Positions 1-8,523 of a stretch of 64,000 bases of DNA are shown here, piece after piece. The notes below the pieces were generated by a model. It searched no databases and was not told where the DNA came from. It was given only the letters and a program-made list of their open reading frames with translations. Numbering within the stretch: position 1 is the first letter of the stretch; the number at the start of each line of letters is the position of its first letter. A program made the position numbers and the translations under genes. The DNA is from Halorubellus litoreus. GTDB taxonomy: Archaea; Halobacteriota; Halobacteria; Halobacteriales; Natrialbaceae. Location of the stretch: positions 620,001 to 684,000 of the forward strand of contig NZ_JAZAQL010000002.1 of assembly GCF_037081675.1 (NCBI RefSeq), written 5' to 3'.

Positions 1-597
1 GTCACCATCTTCGTCGCGACGAGCGCCCTCGGGAGCGAGGAACTCGGCCGCATCGGCGAGACCGCGATGGTGGACGTCGGCCGCGACCTCCTCGGCGCGC
101 CCGGCGCGCTCGCCATCGTCCTCGGCGGCCTGCTCGCGACGATGTCGAGCGCGAACGCGAGCGTCCTCTCCACCTCGCGCGCCATCTACGCCGTCTCGAA
201 GGACGCACTCCTCCCGAAGCGCGCGAGCCGCGTGAACCTCCGCTGGGGCACGCCCCACGTCGCGCTCGGCCTCGCCGGCGGCCCCATCCTCGTGCTCGTC
301 GCCACCGGCCAGGTCCAGGTGCTCGCCGAGATCGCCTCCTTCCTCCATCTCGTCCAGTACGGCCTCATCTGCGTCGCGCTCGTCGTCCTCCGCCGCAAGG
401 ACCCCGACTGGTACGACCCCGACTTCCGCACCCCGGGCTATCCGGTCGTCCCAGTCCTCGGCGCGCTCGCGAGCTTCGCGCTCGTCGGGTTCATGCAACC
501 GACCTCGCAGATCGTCGGCGCGGCACTCATGCTCGCCACCGTCGGGTGGTGGGCGTACTACGCTCGCGACGTGGAACTCGGAGGTGTCCGCGGATGA
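1..597 (+). CDS. APC family amino acid permease, C-terminal part (5' end outside window)
   Basis: The reading frame is open from the first base, so the N-terminal half is missing. The 198 visible residues are hydrophobic, with about five membrane segments, and show the APC signature region around 'ANASVLSTSRAIYAVSKD', followed by a helix-rich end and the stretch 'PDWYDPDFRTPGYPVVP' typical of haloarchaeal APC permeases. It probably moves amino acids or related compounds across the cytoplasmic membrane; the substrate cannot be read from this part. Its stop overlaps the start of the next gene, a universal stress protein, by four bases (ATGA), so the two are surely cotranscribed. The permease at 15589-17784 has the same C-terminal motifs but carries its Usp module fused. 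Confidence 0.9.
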   Translation, partial: VTIFVATSALGSEELGRIGETAMVDVGRDLLGAPGALAIVLGGLLATMSSANASVLSTSRAIYAVSKDALLPKRASRVNLRWGTPHVALGLAGGPILVLVATGQVQVLAEIASFLHLVQYGLICVALVVLRRKDPDWYDPDFRTPGYPVVPVLGALASFALVGFMQPTSQIVGAALMLATVGWWAYYARDVELGGVRG

Positions 598-1406
598 CGC
601 GCGTCCTCGTCCCCATCCGCGTCCTCGAGTCCGAGTCCGTCTCCCTCGGCCTCATGAACCTCCTGTCGACGATGGACGTCACCGTCCTCGGCTACCACGT
701 CCTCCCCGAGCAGACCCCGCCCGACCAGGCGCGCGCCCAGTACGAGGACCGCGCCACGAGCGCGCTCGAGGACATCGCCGAGGAGTTCCGGCAGGCCGGC
801 GGCGACGCCGACCACCGACTCGTGTTCACGCACGACCGCAAACAGAGCATCGACCGCGTCGCCGCGGCCGTCGACGCGAGCGCATACGCCATCACGGGCG
901 CCACCGGCGCCGTCGACAGCATCCTCGTCCCCCTCACCGGCGACGTGGACGTCGACCGCATCGTCGCGTTCGTCACCGACCTCGTCGGCGACCGCGACAT
1001 CGACATCACCGTGTTCGCCGCCGCCGCCGAGGCGAACGTGGACGCCGTCCGCAGCGCGCTCGAGGACGTCGCCGCCGACCTCGACGAACGCGGCCCCGCG
1101 GTCACCGTCGAGACGGCGACCAGCCAGCGTCCCTTCGAAGCGCTCGTCGACGCCATCCCCGGCCACGACGCCATCGTCATGGGCGAACGCGCACCGTCGC
1201 TCCAGTCGCTCGTCTTCGGCGAGGAAGCCCGCCGCGTCGCCGCCGAATCCGTCGGCCCCGTCCTCGTCGTCCGACGCGAACCCGAGAAGCCGGACGACGA
1301 CGCCGACGCTGGCACGACCGATGGCGACACCGGCGACCGGGACGCGGATACGTCCGATGGCGACACCGGCGACGCCGACGGCACGGACGGCGACGACGAG
1401 GAATGA
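594..1406 (+). CDS. Universal stress protein (UspA) family, with acidic repeat tail
   Basis: 270 residues. The start 'MTRVLVPIRV' at 594 is chosen because it opens with the Usp beta-strand and overlaps the upstream permease stop by four bases. Residues 1-230 look like tandem Usp-like halves; the second ends in 'VMGERAPSLQSL...GPVLVVRRE', the usual end of a Usp fold. The classical ATP-binding G-x2-G-x9-G-S/T motif is not clear, so nucleotide binding is uncertain. The last 35 or so residues are an acidic, low-complexity tail in which 'DGDTGD' occurs twice, encoded by a 19-bp direct repeat (1319-1337, 1355-1373). Cytosolic. By position it is likely a regulator or partner of the permease encoded just before it. 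Confidence 0.88.
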   Translation: MTRVLVPIRVLESESVSLGLMNLLSTMDVTVLGYHVLPEQTPPDQARAQYEDRATSALEDIAEEFRQAGGDADHRLVFTHDRKQSIDRVAAAVDASAYAITGATGAVDSILVPLTGDVDVDRIVAFVTDLVGDRDIDITVFAAAAEANVDAVRSALEDVAADLDERGPAVTVETATSQRPFEALVDAIPGHDAIVMGERAPSLQSLVFGEEARRVAAESVGPVLVVRREPEKPDDDADAGTTDGDTGDRDADTSDGDTGDADGTDGDDEE

Positions 1407-1606
1407 GGAAGGTACCGGACAGTACTTACGTCGGGGCGAGAGATGTTCACGTAACCGCAACACGTGTCGTCCCCGAGAAGGACGAGTCGAGGCGACGCCG
1501 CCGCCGCTTGAACCGGCGGTCGGCGACGCACCGGTCGTCCTGCTCTCCTCCACACAGGCGTACTCTGAGACGGGTTCTGGGATAGCGTTGTTCGGACCTC
1601 ATACCT

Positions 1607-2959
1607 ATGGAAATCGAAATCGCGACAATCGGCGGCTACGAGGAAGTCGGGCGGCAGATGACGGCGGTCCGCGCCGGAGACGACATCGTCGTCTTCGACA
1701 TGGGCCTGAACCTGTCGAAGGTCCTCATCCACGACGACGTCCGCACGGAACAGATGCACAGCCTCGACCTCATCGACATGGGTGCCATCCCGGACGACCG
1801 CGTGATGAGCGACCTGCAGGGGGACGTGAAAGCCATCGTGCCGACGCACGGTCACCTCGACCACATCGGCGCGATCAGCAAGCTCGCGCACCGCTACGAC
1901 GCACCCATCGTCGCCGCGCCGTTCACGATCGAACTCGTCAAGGACGAGATCCAGGACGAGAACAAGTTCAACACCGAGAACGACCTCGTGACGATGGAAG
2001 CGGGCGAGACGATGCCCATCGGTGACTCCGGGGAGCTCGACCTCGAGTTCGTGAACGTCACGCACTCCATCATCGACGCCATCAACCCCGTCCTCCACAC
2101 GCCCGAGGGCGCGGTCGTCTACGGTCTCGACAAGCGCATGGACCACACGCCCGTCATCGGCGACCCCATCGACATGGATCGCTTCCGCGAGATCGGTCGC
2201 GAGGGCGAGGGCGTCCTCTGTTACATCGAGGACTGCACGAACGCGAACAAGAAGGGCCGGACGCCCAGCGAGAGCGTGGCGCGCGACCGGCTGAAGGACG
2301 TCATGTACAGTCTCGAGGACTACGACGGCGGTATCGTCGCGACGACGTTCTCCTCCCACATCGCTCGCGTCAAATCCCTCGTCGAGTTCGCGCGAGACAT
2401 CGGTCGGAAACCGATCCTGCTCGGGCGCTCCATGGAGAAGTACTCCGGCGCCGCGAGCCGGATGGACGGCGTCGACTTCCCGGACGTCGAGATGTACGGG
2501 CGCCGCCAGGGCATCGAGCGGACGTTCCAGCGCATCATGAACGAGGGCAAGGGGAACTTCCTCCCGGTCGTCACCGGTCATCAGGGCGAGCCGCGCGCGA
2601 TGCTGACGCGGATGGGTCGCGCGGAGACGCCGTACGAACTGGACGAGGGCGACAAGGTCATCTTCAGTGCGACGGTCATCCCGGAGCCGACGAACGAAGG
2701 CCAGCGCTACCAGTCCGAGAACCTGCTCGGGATGCAGGGGGCGCGCATCTACGACGACGTCCACGTCTCCGGCCACCTGTCGCGAGAAGGCCACTACCAG
2801 ATGCTGCAGGCGCTCCAGCCCCAGAACGTCATCCCCGCGCACCAGAACATGAAGGGCTTCTCGGGGTACGTCGAACTCGCCGGAAACCAGGGGTACAAGC
2901 TCGGCCGCGACCTCCACGTGACGACGAACGGGAACGTCATCCAGCTCGTCGAGGAGTAA
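1607..2959 (+). CDS. rnj: Ribonuclease J (archaeal aRNase J)
   Basis: 450 residues. A metallo-beta-lactamase/beta-CASP nuclease with the zinc motif H81-G-H-L-D-H86 and the archaeal RNase J opening 'MEIEIATIGGYEEVGRQMTA'. The later beta-CASP motifs include 'SAT(V)IPEP' near residue 360 and the C-terminal 'H-SGH-S..GH' and 'PAHQNMKG' regions. Members of this family act as 5'-to-3' exoribonucleases in the cytosol in RNA turnover and processing. The length is normal for the euryarchaeal family, which lacks the long C-terminal domain of bacterial RNase J. The gene stands alone behind a 200-bp spacer that holds no other gene. ATG 1607 gives the conserved N-terminus. Confidence 0.95.
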   Translation: MEIEIATIGGYEEVGRQMTAVRAGDDIVVFDMGLNLSKVLIHDDVRTEQMHSLDLIDMGAIPDDRVMSDLQGDVKAIVPTHGHLDHIGAISKLAHRYDAPIVAAPFTIELVKDEIQDENKFNTENDLVTMEAGETMPIGDSGELDLEFVNVTHSIIDAINPVLHTPEGAVVYGLDKRMDHTPVIGDPIDMDRFREIGREGEGVLCYIEDCTNANKKGRTPSESVARDRLKDVMYSLEDYDGGIVATTFSSHIARVKSLVEFARDIGRKPILLGRSMEKYSGAASRMDGVDFPDVEMYGRRQGIERTFQRIMNEGKGNFLPVVTGHQGEPRAMLTRMGRAETPYELDEGDKVIFSATVIPEPTNEGQRYQSENLLGMQGARIYDDVHVSGHLSREGHYQMLQALQPQNVIPAHQNMKGFSGYVELAGNQGYKLGRDLHVTTNGNVIQLVEE

Positions 2960-3067
2960 GCGAGTTCGGTTCGCCGGCTTGCCGGTTCGACGCCGTCGTC
3001 ACAAGGGCCGGTATCACAACTACCTTGGAACCCGACGTTGCAGGTCCGGGTATCAGGTAGATTCTGC

Positions 3068-4177
3068 ATGGAGAAACGCGAATACACCGACGACTATCCC
3101 GAGAAGACGCTGTACATCCCCGGGCCGACCGAGGTCCGCGAGGACGTCATCCAGGAGATGGCACAGCCGATGTTCGGGCACCGCATGGACCGGATGACCG
3201 ACCTCTACACGACCATCGTCGAGGACACCAAGGACTTCCTCGGCACCGACAACGAGGTCGTCATCCTCACGGCCTCCGGGACCGAGTTCTGGGAGGCGTC
3301 GACGCTGAATCTCGTGGACGAGAACATCCTCGTCCCGACGTGCGGGAGTTTCAGTGAACGGCACGCGAACGTCGCGGAGCGCCTCGGGAAGGACGTCGAC
3401 CGCCTCGAGTACGAGTGGGGCGAAGCGATCAAGCCCGAGGACATCCGCGCGGAACTGGAGGCGAGCGACGAGGGCTACGACGTCGTCGCGACCGTGATGA
3501 ACGAGTCCTCGACGGGCGTCCGGAATCCCATCGAGGAGATCGGTGACGTCGTCGCGGAGTACCCGGACACGTACTTCGTCGTCGACGCCGTCTCCGCGCT
3601 CGGTGGCGACCACGTGGACATCGACGCGCACGGCATCGACGTCATCTTCGCGTCCACGCAGAAGGCGTTCGCGATGCCGCCCGGGCTCGCGGTGTGCGTG
3701 GTGAGCGACGAGGCGTACGAGCGCGAGGTCGGGAAGGACTCCGCGTCGTGGTACGGCGGCTTCCAGCGTACCATCGATTACTACGAGCGGAAGGGCCAGA
3801 CGCACTCGACGCCCGCGATCCCCGTGATGCTCGCGTACCGCAAGCAGATGAAGCACATGCTCGAGGAGGGCCACCACGAGCGCAGCGACCGCCACCTGGA
3901 GATGGCGGAGTACACCCGGGAGTGGGCCCGCGAGCACTTCGACATGTTCCCCGAGGCCGGCTACGAGTCCCAGACGGTGTCCTGCATCGAGAACACGCAG
4001 GGTATCGACGTCGCGGCGACGATCGAGCAGGTCAGCGAGGAGTACGACTACGTGTTCTCGAACGGCTACGGGAGCCAGCTCGGCGAGCAGACGTTCCGCA
4101 TCGGTCACATGGGCGAGCACGACCGCGACTCCATCGAGAAGCTCACGGACGCCATCGAGGACGTCGCCGGGCTCTGA
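3068..4177 (+). CDS. Class V PLP-dependent aminotransferase
   Basis: 369 residues, of the serine-pyruvate/alanine-glyoxylate aminotransferase type. The N-terminal 'YIPGPTEV' and 'FGHRMDRMTDLY' match class V substrate/cofactor segments. 'VVDAVSALGG' carries the PLP-binding Asp, and 'ASTQKAFAMPPG' carries the Schiff-base lysine, K199. An upstream in-frame ATG at 3038 exists, but 'MEKREYTDDYPEKTLYIPGP' from 3068 is the typical haloarchaeal start. It should transfer an amino group between a small amino acid and a 2-oxo acid in the cytosol; the real substrate pair cannot be deduced. It follows RNase J by 108 bp and may have its own promoter. Confidence 0.9.
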   Translation: MEKREYTDDYPEKTLYIPGPTEVREDVIQEMAQPMFGHRMDRMTDLYTTIVEDTKDFLGTDNEVVILTASGTEFWEASTLNLVDENILVPTCGSFSERHANVAERLGKDVDRLEYEWGEAIKPEDIRAELEASDEGYDVVATVMNESSTGVRNPIEEIGDVVAEYPDTYFVVDAVSALGGDHVDIDAHGIDVIFASTQKAFAMPPGLAVCVVSDEAYEREVGKDSASWYGGFQRTIDYYERKGQTHSTPAIPVMLAYRKQMKHMLEEGHHERSDRHLEMAEYTREWAREHFDMFPEAGYESQTVSCIENTQGIDVAATIEQVSEEYDYVFSNGYGSQLGEQTFRIGHMGEHDRDSIEKLTDAIEDVAGL

Positions 4178-4198
4178 GCGCGGCCGTCGCGACCCGAC

Positions 4199-4711
4199 TC
4201 ACTCGTCGTCCGGCGTCTCGGGGTCGTCGATCCAGTTGTAGCACCGGAAGTCCTCTTGGTCCGTGGTCAGTGCCTCGATGGGGACGAACCCGCGGCCGCC
4301 GCGCGCACCGACCGCTGGCTTCTCTGGGTCGTCCGCGACGAACATCGCCTTCGCGTTCAGCCGCACCGTGACCTCGAGCTCGCCGCGGTGATCGTCGTCG
4401 GGGTCGAACGACATCGAGACGTCGTTCGCGCCGACACCGAAGCGGACGTGGCCGTCCGGGGATTCGACGGCGACGTCGTGACTCGCCATCGCACCCGCGA
4501 GGTCGGACAGCCACGACGACAGCGTCTCCCGGTCGACGTCCCGCGAGAGGTCGAACCCGCCGTCGGCGTCGACCGCGCCGTCGTCGAACGCGAACGTCGG
4601 ATAGACGAGGTCCTCGGGTGGCAGGGCGTGCTCGCCGGGTTCCAGGGGGTTGCCGTCGACGCCAGTGGGTACGTCTTCGTCGTCCGTTCCGGCCTGTTCG
4701 TCGTCCGTCAT
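4199..4711 (-). CDS. Hypothetical acidic haloarchaeal protein
   Basis: 170 residues from the ATG at 4711 ('MTDDEQAGTDDED'). It has an acidic, probably unstructured N-terminus, then a compact C-terminal part with alternating strands ('VRFGVGANDVSMSFDP', 'GELEVTVRLNAKAMFV') loosely resembling the amphi-Trp type of small haloarchaeal domain. I do not recognise a function. The frame stays open further upstream, but that stretch codes only for Thr-Arg repeats made by a short repeat of gtccgcgt-like units (about 4725-4760), so the inner ATG is preferred. It converges with the aminotransferase gene, with stops 22 bp apart, and is transcribed away from cobB. Confidence 0.75.
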   Translation of the reverse strand: MTDDEQAGTDDEDVPTGVDGNPLEPGEHALPPEDLVYPTFAFDDGAVDADGGFDLSRDVDRETLSSWLSDLAGAMASHDVAVESPDGHVRFGVGANDVSMSFDPDDDHRGELEVTVRLNAKAMFVADDPEKPAVGARGGRGFVPIEALTTDQEDFRCYNWIDDPETPDDE

Positions 4712-4860
4712 TCCGGGGCCCCACGTTCGAGTCCGCGTCCGGGTTCGTGTCCGCGTCTGTCCTGGGTTGCGACCCGACGAGCGCCACGGGAGCGGCGAGC
4801 GAACGACCTCGATTCCATCGACGCGACCGTCGCCCGCGACCGACAAGAAACGTTCGCTCG

Positions 4861-4919
4861 CCGTCGACGTTCGACGGCCCGGGAAGGAGAACGCACTCGT
4901 AGGTCCCGCTCGAAGCGGG
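4861..4919 (+). promoter_or_regulatory. Two perfect inverted repeats just upstream of cobB
   Basis: The first inverted repeat is ccgtcga-cgt-tcgacgg (4861-4877). The second is cccgct-cga-agcggg (4905-4919), ending only four bases before the cobB ATG. Both have perfect arms. They could be regulator sites, or a hairpin in a short leader that affects translation of cobB. No cobalamin riboswitch motif was seen. Confidence 0.4.
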
Positions 4920-4923
4920 TGGT

Positions 4924-6237
4924 ATGAGAGGGTTCGTCGTCGGCGGGACGCGGTCCGGGGTCGGGAAGACGGTGACGGCGCTCGCGGTGATTCGAGCGCT
5001 CCAGGACGCTGGACGCGACGTCCAGCCGGCGAAAGCCGGTCCGGACTTCATCGACCCGAGCCATCACGCGCACGTCGCCGGGAAGCCGTCGCGGACGCTC
5101 GACGCGTGGCTCCAGGGCGAGGATGGCCTCCGCCGGAACTACCATCGGGGCGAGGGCGACGTCTGCGTCGTCGAGGGCGTGATGGGCCTCTACGACGGCG
5201 ACGTCTCCAGTACGGCCGCCGTGGCCGCGACGCTCGACCTCCCGGTCGTGCTCGTCGTCGACGCGAAAGCCGGGATGGAGAGCGTCGCCGCCACCGCACT
5301 CGGGTTCCAGCGGTACGCGGCCGTCGCCGACGTGGACGTCGACGTCGCCAGCGTCGTCGCGGCGCGAGCCCACGGCGGCCGGCACGAGCAAGGTATCCGC
5401 GACGCGCTCCCCGACGACCTCGAGTACTTCGGGCGCGTCCCGCCGAACGAGGCGCTCGAGATACCGGACCGCCACCTCGGCCTCCACCTTGGCGACGAGG
5501 CACCGCTCTCGGCGGACGCGCTCGACGCCGCGAGCGAGTCCCTCGACGTCGAGGGTCTCCTGGACGTCGCGCGGACGGCACGGCGACCCGCGACCAGCGA
5601 CCCGGACACGGGCGAGGAGCGTTCCGCGACCGGGACGCGCGTGGCGGTCGCCCGCGACGACGCCTTCCGGTTCGCGTACCCCGCGACCGTCGAACGCCTC
5701 CGCGAACGCGCCGACGTCGTCGCGTTCGCGCCCACCGCCGGGGACGACCTCCCCGACTGCGACGGCGTCTACCTTCCCGGCGGCTACCCGGAGCTCCACG
5801 CCGACGCGCTCGCCGCCGCCCCGGCGCTCGAACAGCTCGCTCGCGCCGCGAGTGACGGCCTCCCGGTGCTCGGCGAGTGCGGCGGCCTCATGGCGCTCTC
5901 GCGGTCGCTGACGACGACCGACGGCGACACCTACGAGATGGCGGGCGTCCTCCCCGCGGACGTCCGGATGTGCGAGCGCTATCAGGCGCTCGACCACGTG
6001 GAGCTGCGCGCGAGGACCGACACCGTCAGCGCCGGCGCTGGCGAGTCTCTCCGCGGGCACGAGTTCCACTACTCGCGCGCCGACGTCGACGCGGACGCGC
6101 GGTTCGCGTTCGACGTCGAACGCGGCGACGGCATCCACGACGAGAAGGACGGCCTCACCGAGTACCGGACGCTCGGCACGTACGCGCACGTTCACGCCGA
6201 AAGCGGTGCGTTCGACGCGTTCGTCGACGCGCTCTGA
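4924..6237 (+). CDS. cobB: Cobyrinate a,c-diamide synthase (CobB/CbiA)
   Basis: 437 residues. The N-terminal dethiobiotin-synthetase-like ATPase domain begins 'MRGFVVGGTRSGVGKT' (P-loop, residues 7-17), followed by 'KAGPDFIDPSHH' and 'VVEGVMGLYDG', both hallmarks of CobB/CbiA. The C-terminal glutamine amidotransferase domain has 'YLPGGYPE' and 'VLGECGGLMAL' with catalytic C319, plus 'LRGHEFHYS' near the end. It amidates the a and c side chains of cobyrinic acid with glutamine and ATP in corrinoid (B12) synthesis. Length and domain order are normal. No other cobalamin gene is next to it, so it is separated here from any larger cob cluster. Confidence 0.95.
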   Translation: MRGFVVGGTRSGVGKTVTALAVIRALQDAGRDVQPAKAGPDFIDPSHHAHVAGKPSRTLDAWLQGEDGLRRNYHRGEGDVCVVEGVMGLYDGDVSSTAAVAATLDLPVVLVVDAKAGMESVAATALGFQRYAAVADVDVDVASVVAARAHGGRHEQGIRDALPDDLEYFGRVPPNEALEIPDRHLGLHLGDEAPLSADALDAASESLDVEGLLDVARTARRPATSDPDTGEERSATGTRVAVARDDAFRFAYPATVERLRERADVVAFAPTAGDDLPDCDGVYLPGGYPELHADALAAAPALEQLARAASDGLPVLGECGGLMALSRSLTTTDGDTYEMAGVLPADVRMCERYQALDHVELRARTDTVSAGAGESLRGHEFHYSRADVDADARFAFDVERGDGIHDEKDGLTEYRTLGTYAHVHAESGAFDAFVDAL

Positions 6238-6463
6238 CGTCGAACGCGGTGCCCTTCCCGAACGTGACGGCCGTCGTCGAGCTGACGAGGTCTCCAGTCG
6301 ACGTTCCTGCCCGTCGAGTGCCCCACAGAAACCTTCGCGACTTCCGAGGTGTCGAGATCTGGTCCGTGCTGCTGTCGGGCCAATGGTCGTGTCGTGGCGG
6401 TGCTGGCGGCCTGGAGCCGACGAACCCGGCGAACGGTTCCGGCACGTCATCTAGCGGATACGA

Positions 6464-6495
6464 ACTGGTAGCTACCAGTAGGACGTGATTTTATG
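6464..6495 (+). promoter_or_regulatory. Aldehyde dehydrogenase promoter: 16-bp palindromic operator plus TATA box
   Basis: ACTGGTAGCTACCAGT (6464-6479) is a perfect palindrome. Eight bases later lies gattttatg (6487-6495), a good archaeal TATA box whose centre is about 31 bases before the ATG at 6522. A dimeric regulator bound at the palindrome would sit over or beside the BRE/TFB site, either blocking or recruiting the pre-initiation complex. Confidence 0.65.
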
Positions 6496-6521
6496 GGGCC
6501 ACCTTCGAAGCAGCGACTGCC

Positions 6522-8048
6522 ATGTCACTTGATGACAGTGCACAATCCTCGGCGGAGCGGAAGTCCGCAATCAAGCAGCGTCACGACCAGACAGCGAGCG
6601 AGGTCCTTCCCGAGCACCGCGAACTCTACATCGGCGGCGAGTGGGTACAGAGCGCGTCCGGGGAGACGTTCGACACGACCGACCCGACGACCGGCCAGAC
6701 GCTCGCCAGCGTCCAGGCCGGTAACGCCGAGGACGTCGACCGGGCCGTCGCCGCGGCGTGGGACGCCTACGACGACGTCTACAGCGGGTACTCGGACGCC
6801 GACCGGCAGGCGATGCTCGAAGCGATGGCCGACGCCGTCGAGGAGAACCAGGAGGCGTTCGCGCGCCTCGAATCGCTCGACAACGGGAAGCCGATAACCG
6901 AAGCGCGCATCGACATGACGCTCGTCGCCGACCACTTCCGGTACTTCGCGGGCATCGCCCGCAGCCACGAAGGCCGAACGAAGGGGACCGACGACAGCCG
7001 GCACGTCCAGACGCTCCGCGAACCGTACGGGGTCGTCGGCCAGATCATCCCGTGGAACTTCCCGCTCCTCATGGCCGCCTGGAAGCTCGGCCCCGCGCTC
7101 GCCGCCGGGAACGCGGTCGTCCTGAAGCCCGCCGAGGAGACGCCGCTCTCCATCCTCAAACTGATGGCGGAGACCGAGGACGTGATTCCAGACGGCGTCG
7201 TGAACGTCGTCACCGGCTTCGGGCCGGACGCCGGCGAACCGCTCTCGAACCACAGCGACATCCGGAAGCTCGCGTTCACCGGGTCCACGGAGATCGGGAA
7301 GGAGGTGATGAAGAGCGCCGCGGACAACGTCACCGACATCACGCTCGAACTCGGCGGGAAGAGCCCACTCGTCGTCTTCCCGGACGCGGACCTCGAACAG
7401 GCCGTCCAGACGACGACGACCGCCATCTTCTTCAATACCGGCGAGTGCTGCTGTGCGGGCTCGCGGCTGTTCGTCCACGAGGACATCAAAGCGGAGTTCC
7501 TCGACGAACTCGCGGCCGCCGCCGAGGACATGGTCGTCGACGACCCGCTGCTGGAGTCGACCGACCTCGGCCCGAAGGTCACCGCGGAGCAGGTCGAGCG
7601 CACGATGGGATACATCGAGGAGGCCGAACGCTCGGGCGCGGCGTTCGTCACCGGCGGGAGTCAACCCGACGACGAGGCGCTCTCGGACGGCTGCTTCGTC
7701 GCGCCGACGCTCATCGACGGCATCGACCACGACAACAAGGCCGTCCAGGAGGAGATATTCGGGCCAGTCCAGGAGGTGTTCACGTGGAGCGACTACGACG
7801 AGATGATCGAGCTCGCGAACGACGTCGACTACGGGCTCGCAGCCGGCGTCATCACCGAGGACCTCACGAAAGCCCACCGGACGGCGAAGGACATCGAGGC
7901 GGGGAACATCTGGGTGAACACGTACAACGACTTCCCCGCCGGTCAGCCCTTCGGTGGGTACAAGCAGTCCGGTATCGGTCGGGAGACCGCCGCGGAGGCC
8001 GTCGAGCACTACACGCAGACCAAGACCGTGAACATCAGTCTGGACTGA
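6522..8048 (+). CDS. NAD(P)-dependent aldehyde dehydrogenase
   Basis: 508 residues, the full ALDH superfamily length. The cofactor-binding motif 'IIPWNFPLL' is followed by 'KPAEETPLS', 'FTGSTEIGKEV' (Rossmann glycine) and 'LELGGKSPLVVF' (general-base Glu). 'NTGECCCAGSRLFV' holds the nucleophile, the middle Cys of the triplet (C310). The C-terminal 'EEIFGPVQEVFTW' and 'PFGGYKQSGIGRE' are also intact. It resembles the betaine-aldehyde/retinal group of ALDHs and should oxidise an aldehyde to the carboxylate in the cytosol; the substrate is not predictable. The palindrome and TATA box upstream suggest tight, probably inducible, control. Confidence 0.93.
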   Translation: MSLDDSAQSSAERKSAIKQRHDQTASEVLPEHRELYIGGEWVQSASGETFDTTDPTTGQTLASVQAGNAEDVDRAVAAAWDAYDDVYSGYSDADRQAMLEAMADAVEENQEAFARLESLDNGKPITEARIDMTLVADHFRYFAGIARSHEGRTKGTDDSRHVQTLREPYGVVGQIIPWNFPLLMAAWKLGPALAAGNAVVLKPAEETPLSILKLMAETEDVIPDGVVNVVTGFGPDAGEPLSNHSDIRKLAFTGSTEIGKEVMKSAADNVTDITLELGGKSPLVVFPDADLEQAVQTTTTAIFFNTGECCCAGSRLFVHEDIKAEFLDELAAAAEDMVVDDPLLESTDLGPKVTAEQVERTMGYIEEAERSGAAFVTGGSQPDDEALSDGCFVAPTLIDGIDHDNKAVQEEIFGPVQEVFTWSDYDEMIELANDVDYGLAAGVITEDLTKAHRTAKDIEAGNIWVNTYNDFPAGQPFGGYKQSGIGRETAAEAVEHYTQTKTVNISLD

Positions 8049-8049
8049 G

Positions 8050-8487
8050 GTGGTGTCCGTCCCGTTCCCGGAGACCGCGGACGTCGCGGCTGGGTTCGGC
8101 GCGGACCAGGTCACGATAGCGCCCGATGGCACGGCGTACGTCGTCCCGTCGGGGATGCACGAGCGACTGCGGCGTGCGGTCGTCGCCGACCACGAGGCCG
8201 ACGACCGCGTCGAGCACGCCGACCACGAGGCCGTCGACCGCGCCGAGCACGCCGACCGGGACCCGAAGGTCGCGCTCGTGCTCGCCGGCTGGGTGTGCCT
8301 GCAGGCGGACGGGATGACCGACCGCGTGAACGTCGACGCGCCCGACGCGTTCGTGGACGGCGCGCCGATCCGGCGGTTCGCGCGAGCGCACGACGCCGGG
8401 TCGGTCGCGGTCGCACGCCACCCCAGCGGCGACGTCGTCACGTCATCGGCCCCGTCGACGTTCGCGTTCGACGGCCGAGTCGAGTAG
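8050..8487 (+). CDS. Hypothetical protein with internal duplication
   Basis: 145 residues from a GTG start one base after the aldehyde dehydrogenase stop, so likely cotranscribed. The C-terminal half ('ALVLAGWVCLQADGMTDRVNVDAP...') reads like a real globular protein. The middle contains a tandem 33-bp duplication (8188-8220 and 8221-8253) encoding the near-repeat 'DHEADDRVEHA / DHEAVDRAEHA'. No function recognised. The opposite strand is also open here, as is usual at this GC content, so the call is tentative. Confidence 0.6.
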   Translation: MVSVPFPETADVAAGFGADQVTIAPDGTAYVVPSGMHERLRRAVVADHEADDRVEHADHEAVDRAEHADRDPKVALVLAGWVCLQADGMTDRVNVDAPDAFVDGAPIRRFARAHDAGSVAVARHPSGDVVTSSAPSTFAFDGRVE

Positions 8488-8523
8488 TCCGGGCTCGCGT
8501 TCGACGGTCGAGTCGTCGAGCGG

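Noticed and set aside
558..2917. Long open frames on the minus strand opposite the Usp and RNase J genes
   Set aside because: They are the antisense by-product of very high GC at third codon positions; their translations are Arg/Val/Asp-rich with no family motif, while the plus strand encodes clear proteins.
3038..3067. Aminotransferase start at ATG 3038
   Set aside because: It would add ten residues not seen in the family; 3068 gives the usual N-terminus.
4861..4923. Cobalamin riboswitch before cobB
   Set aside because: Only simple inverted repeats are present; no conserved B12-box-like core, and such riboswitches are not known in haloarchaea.
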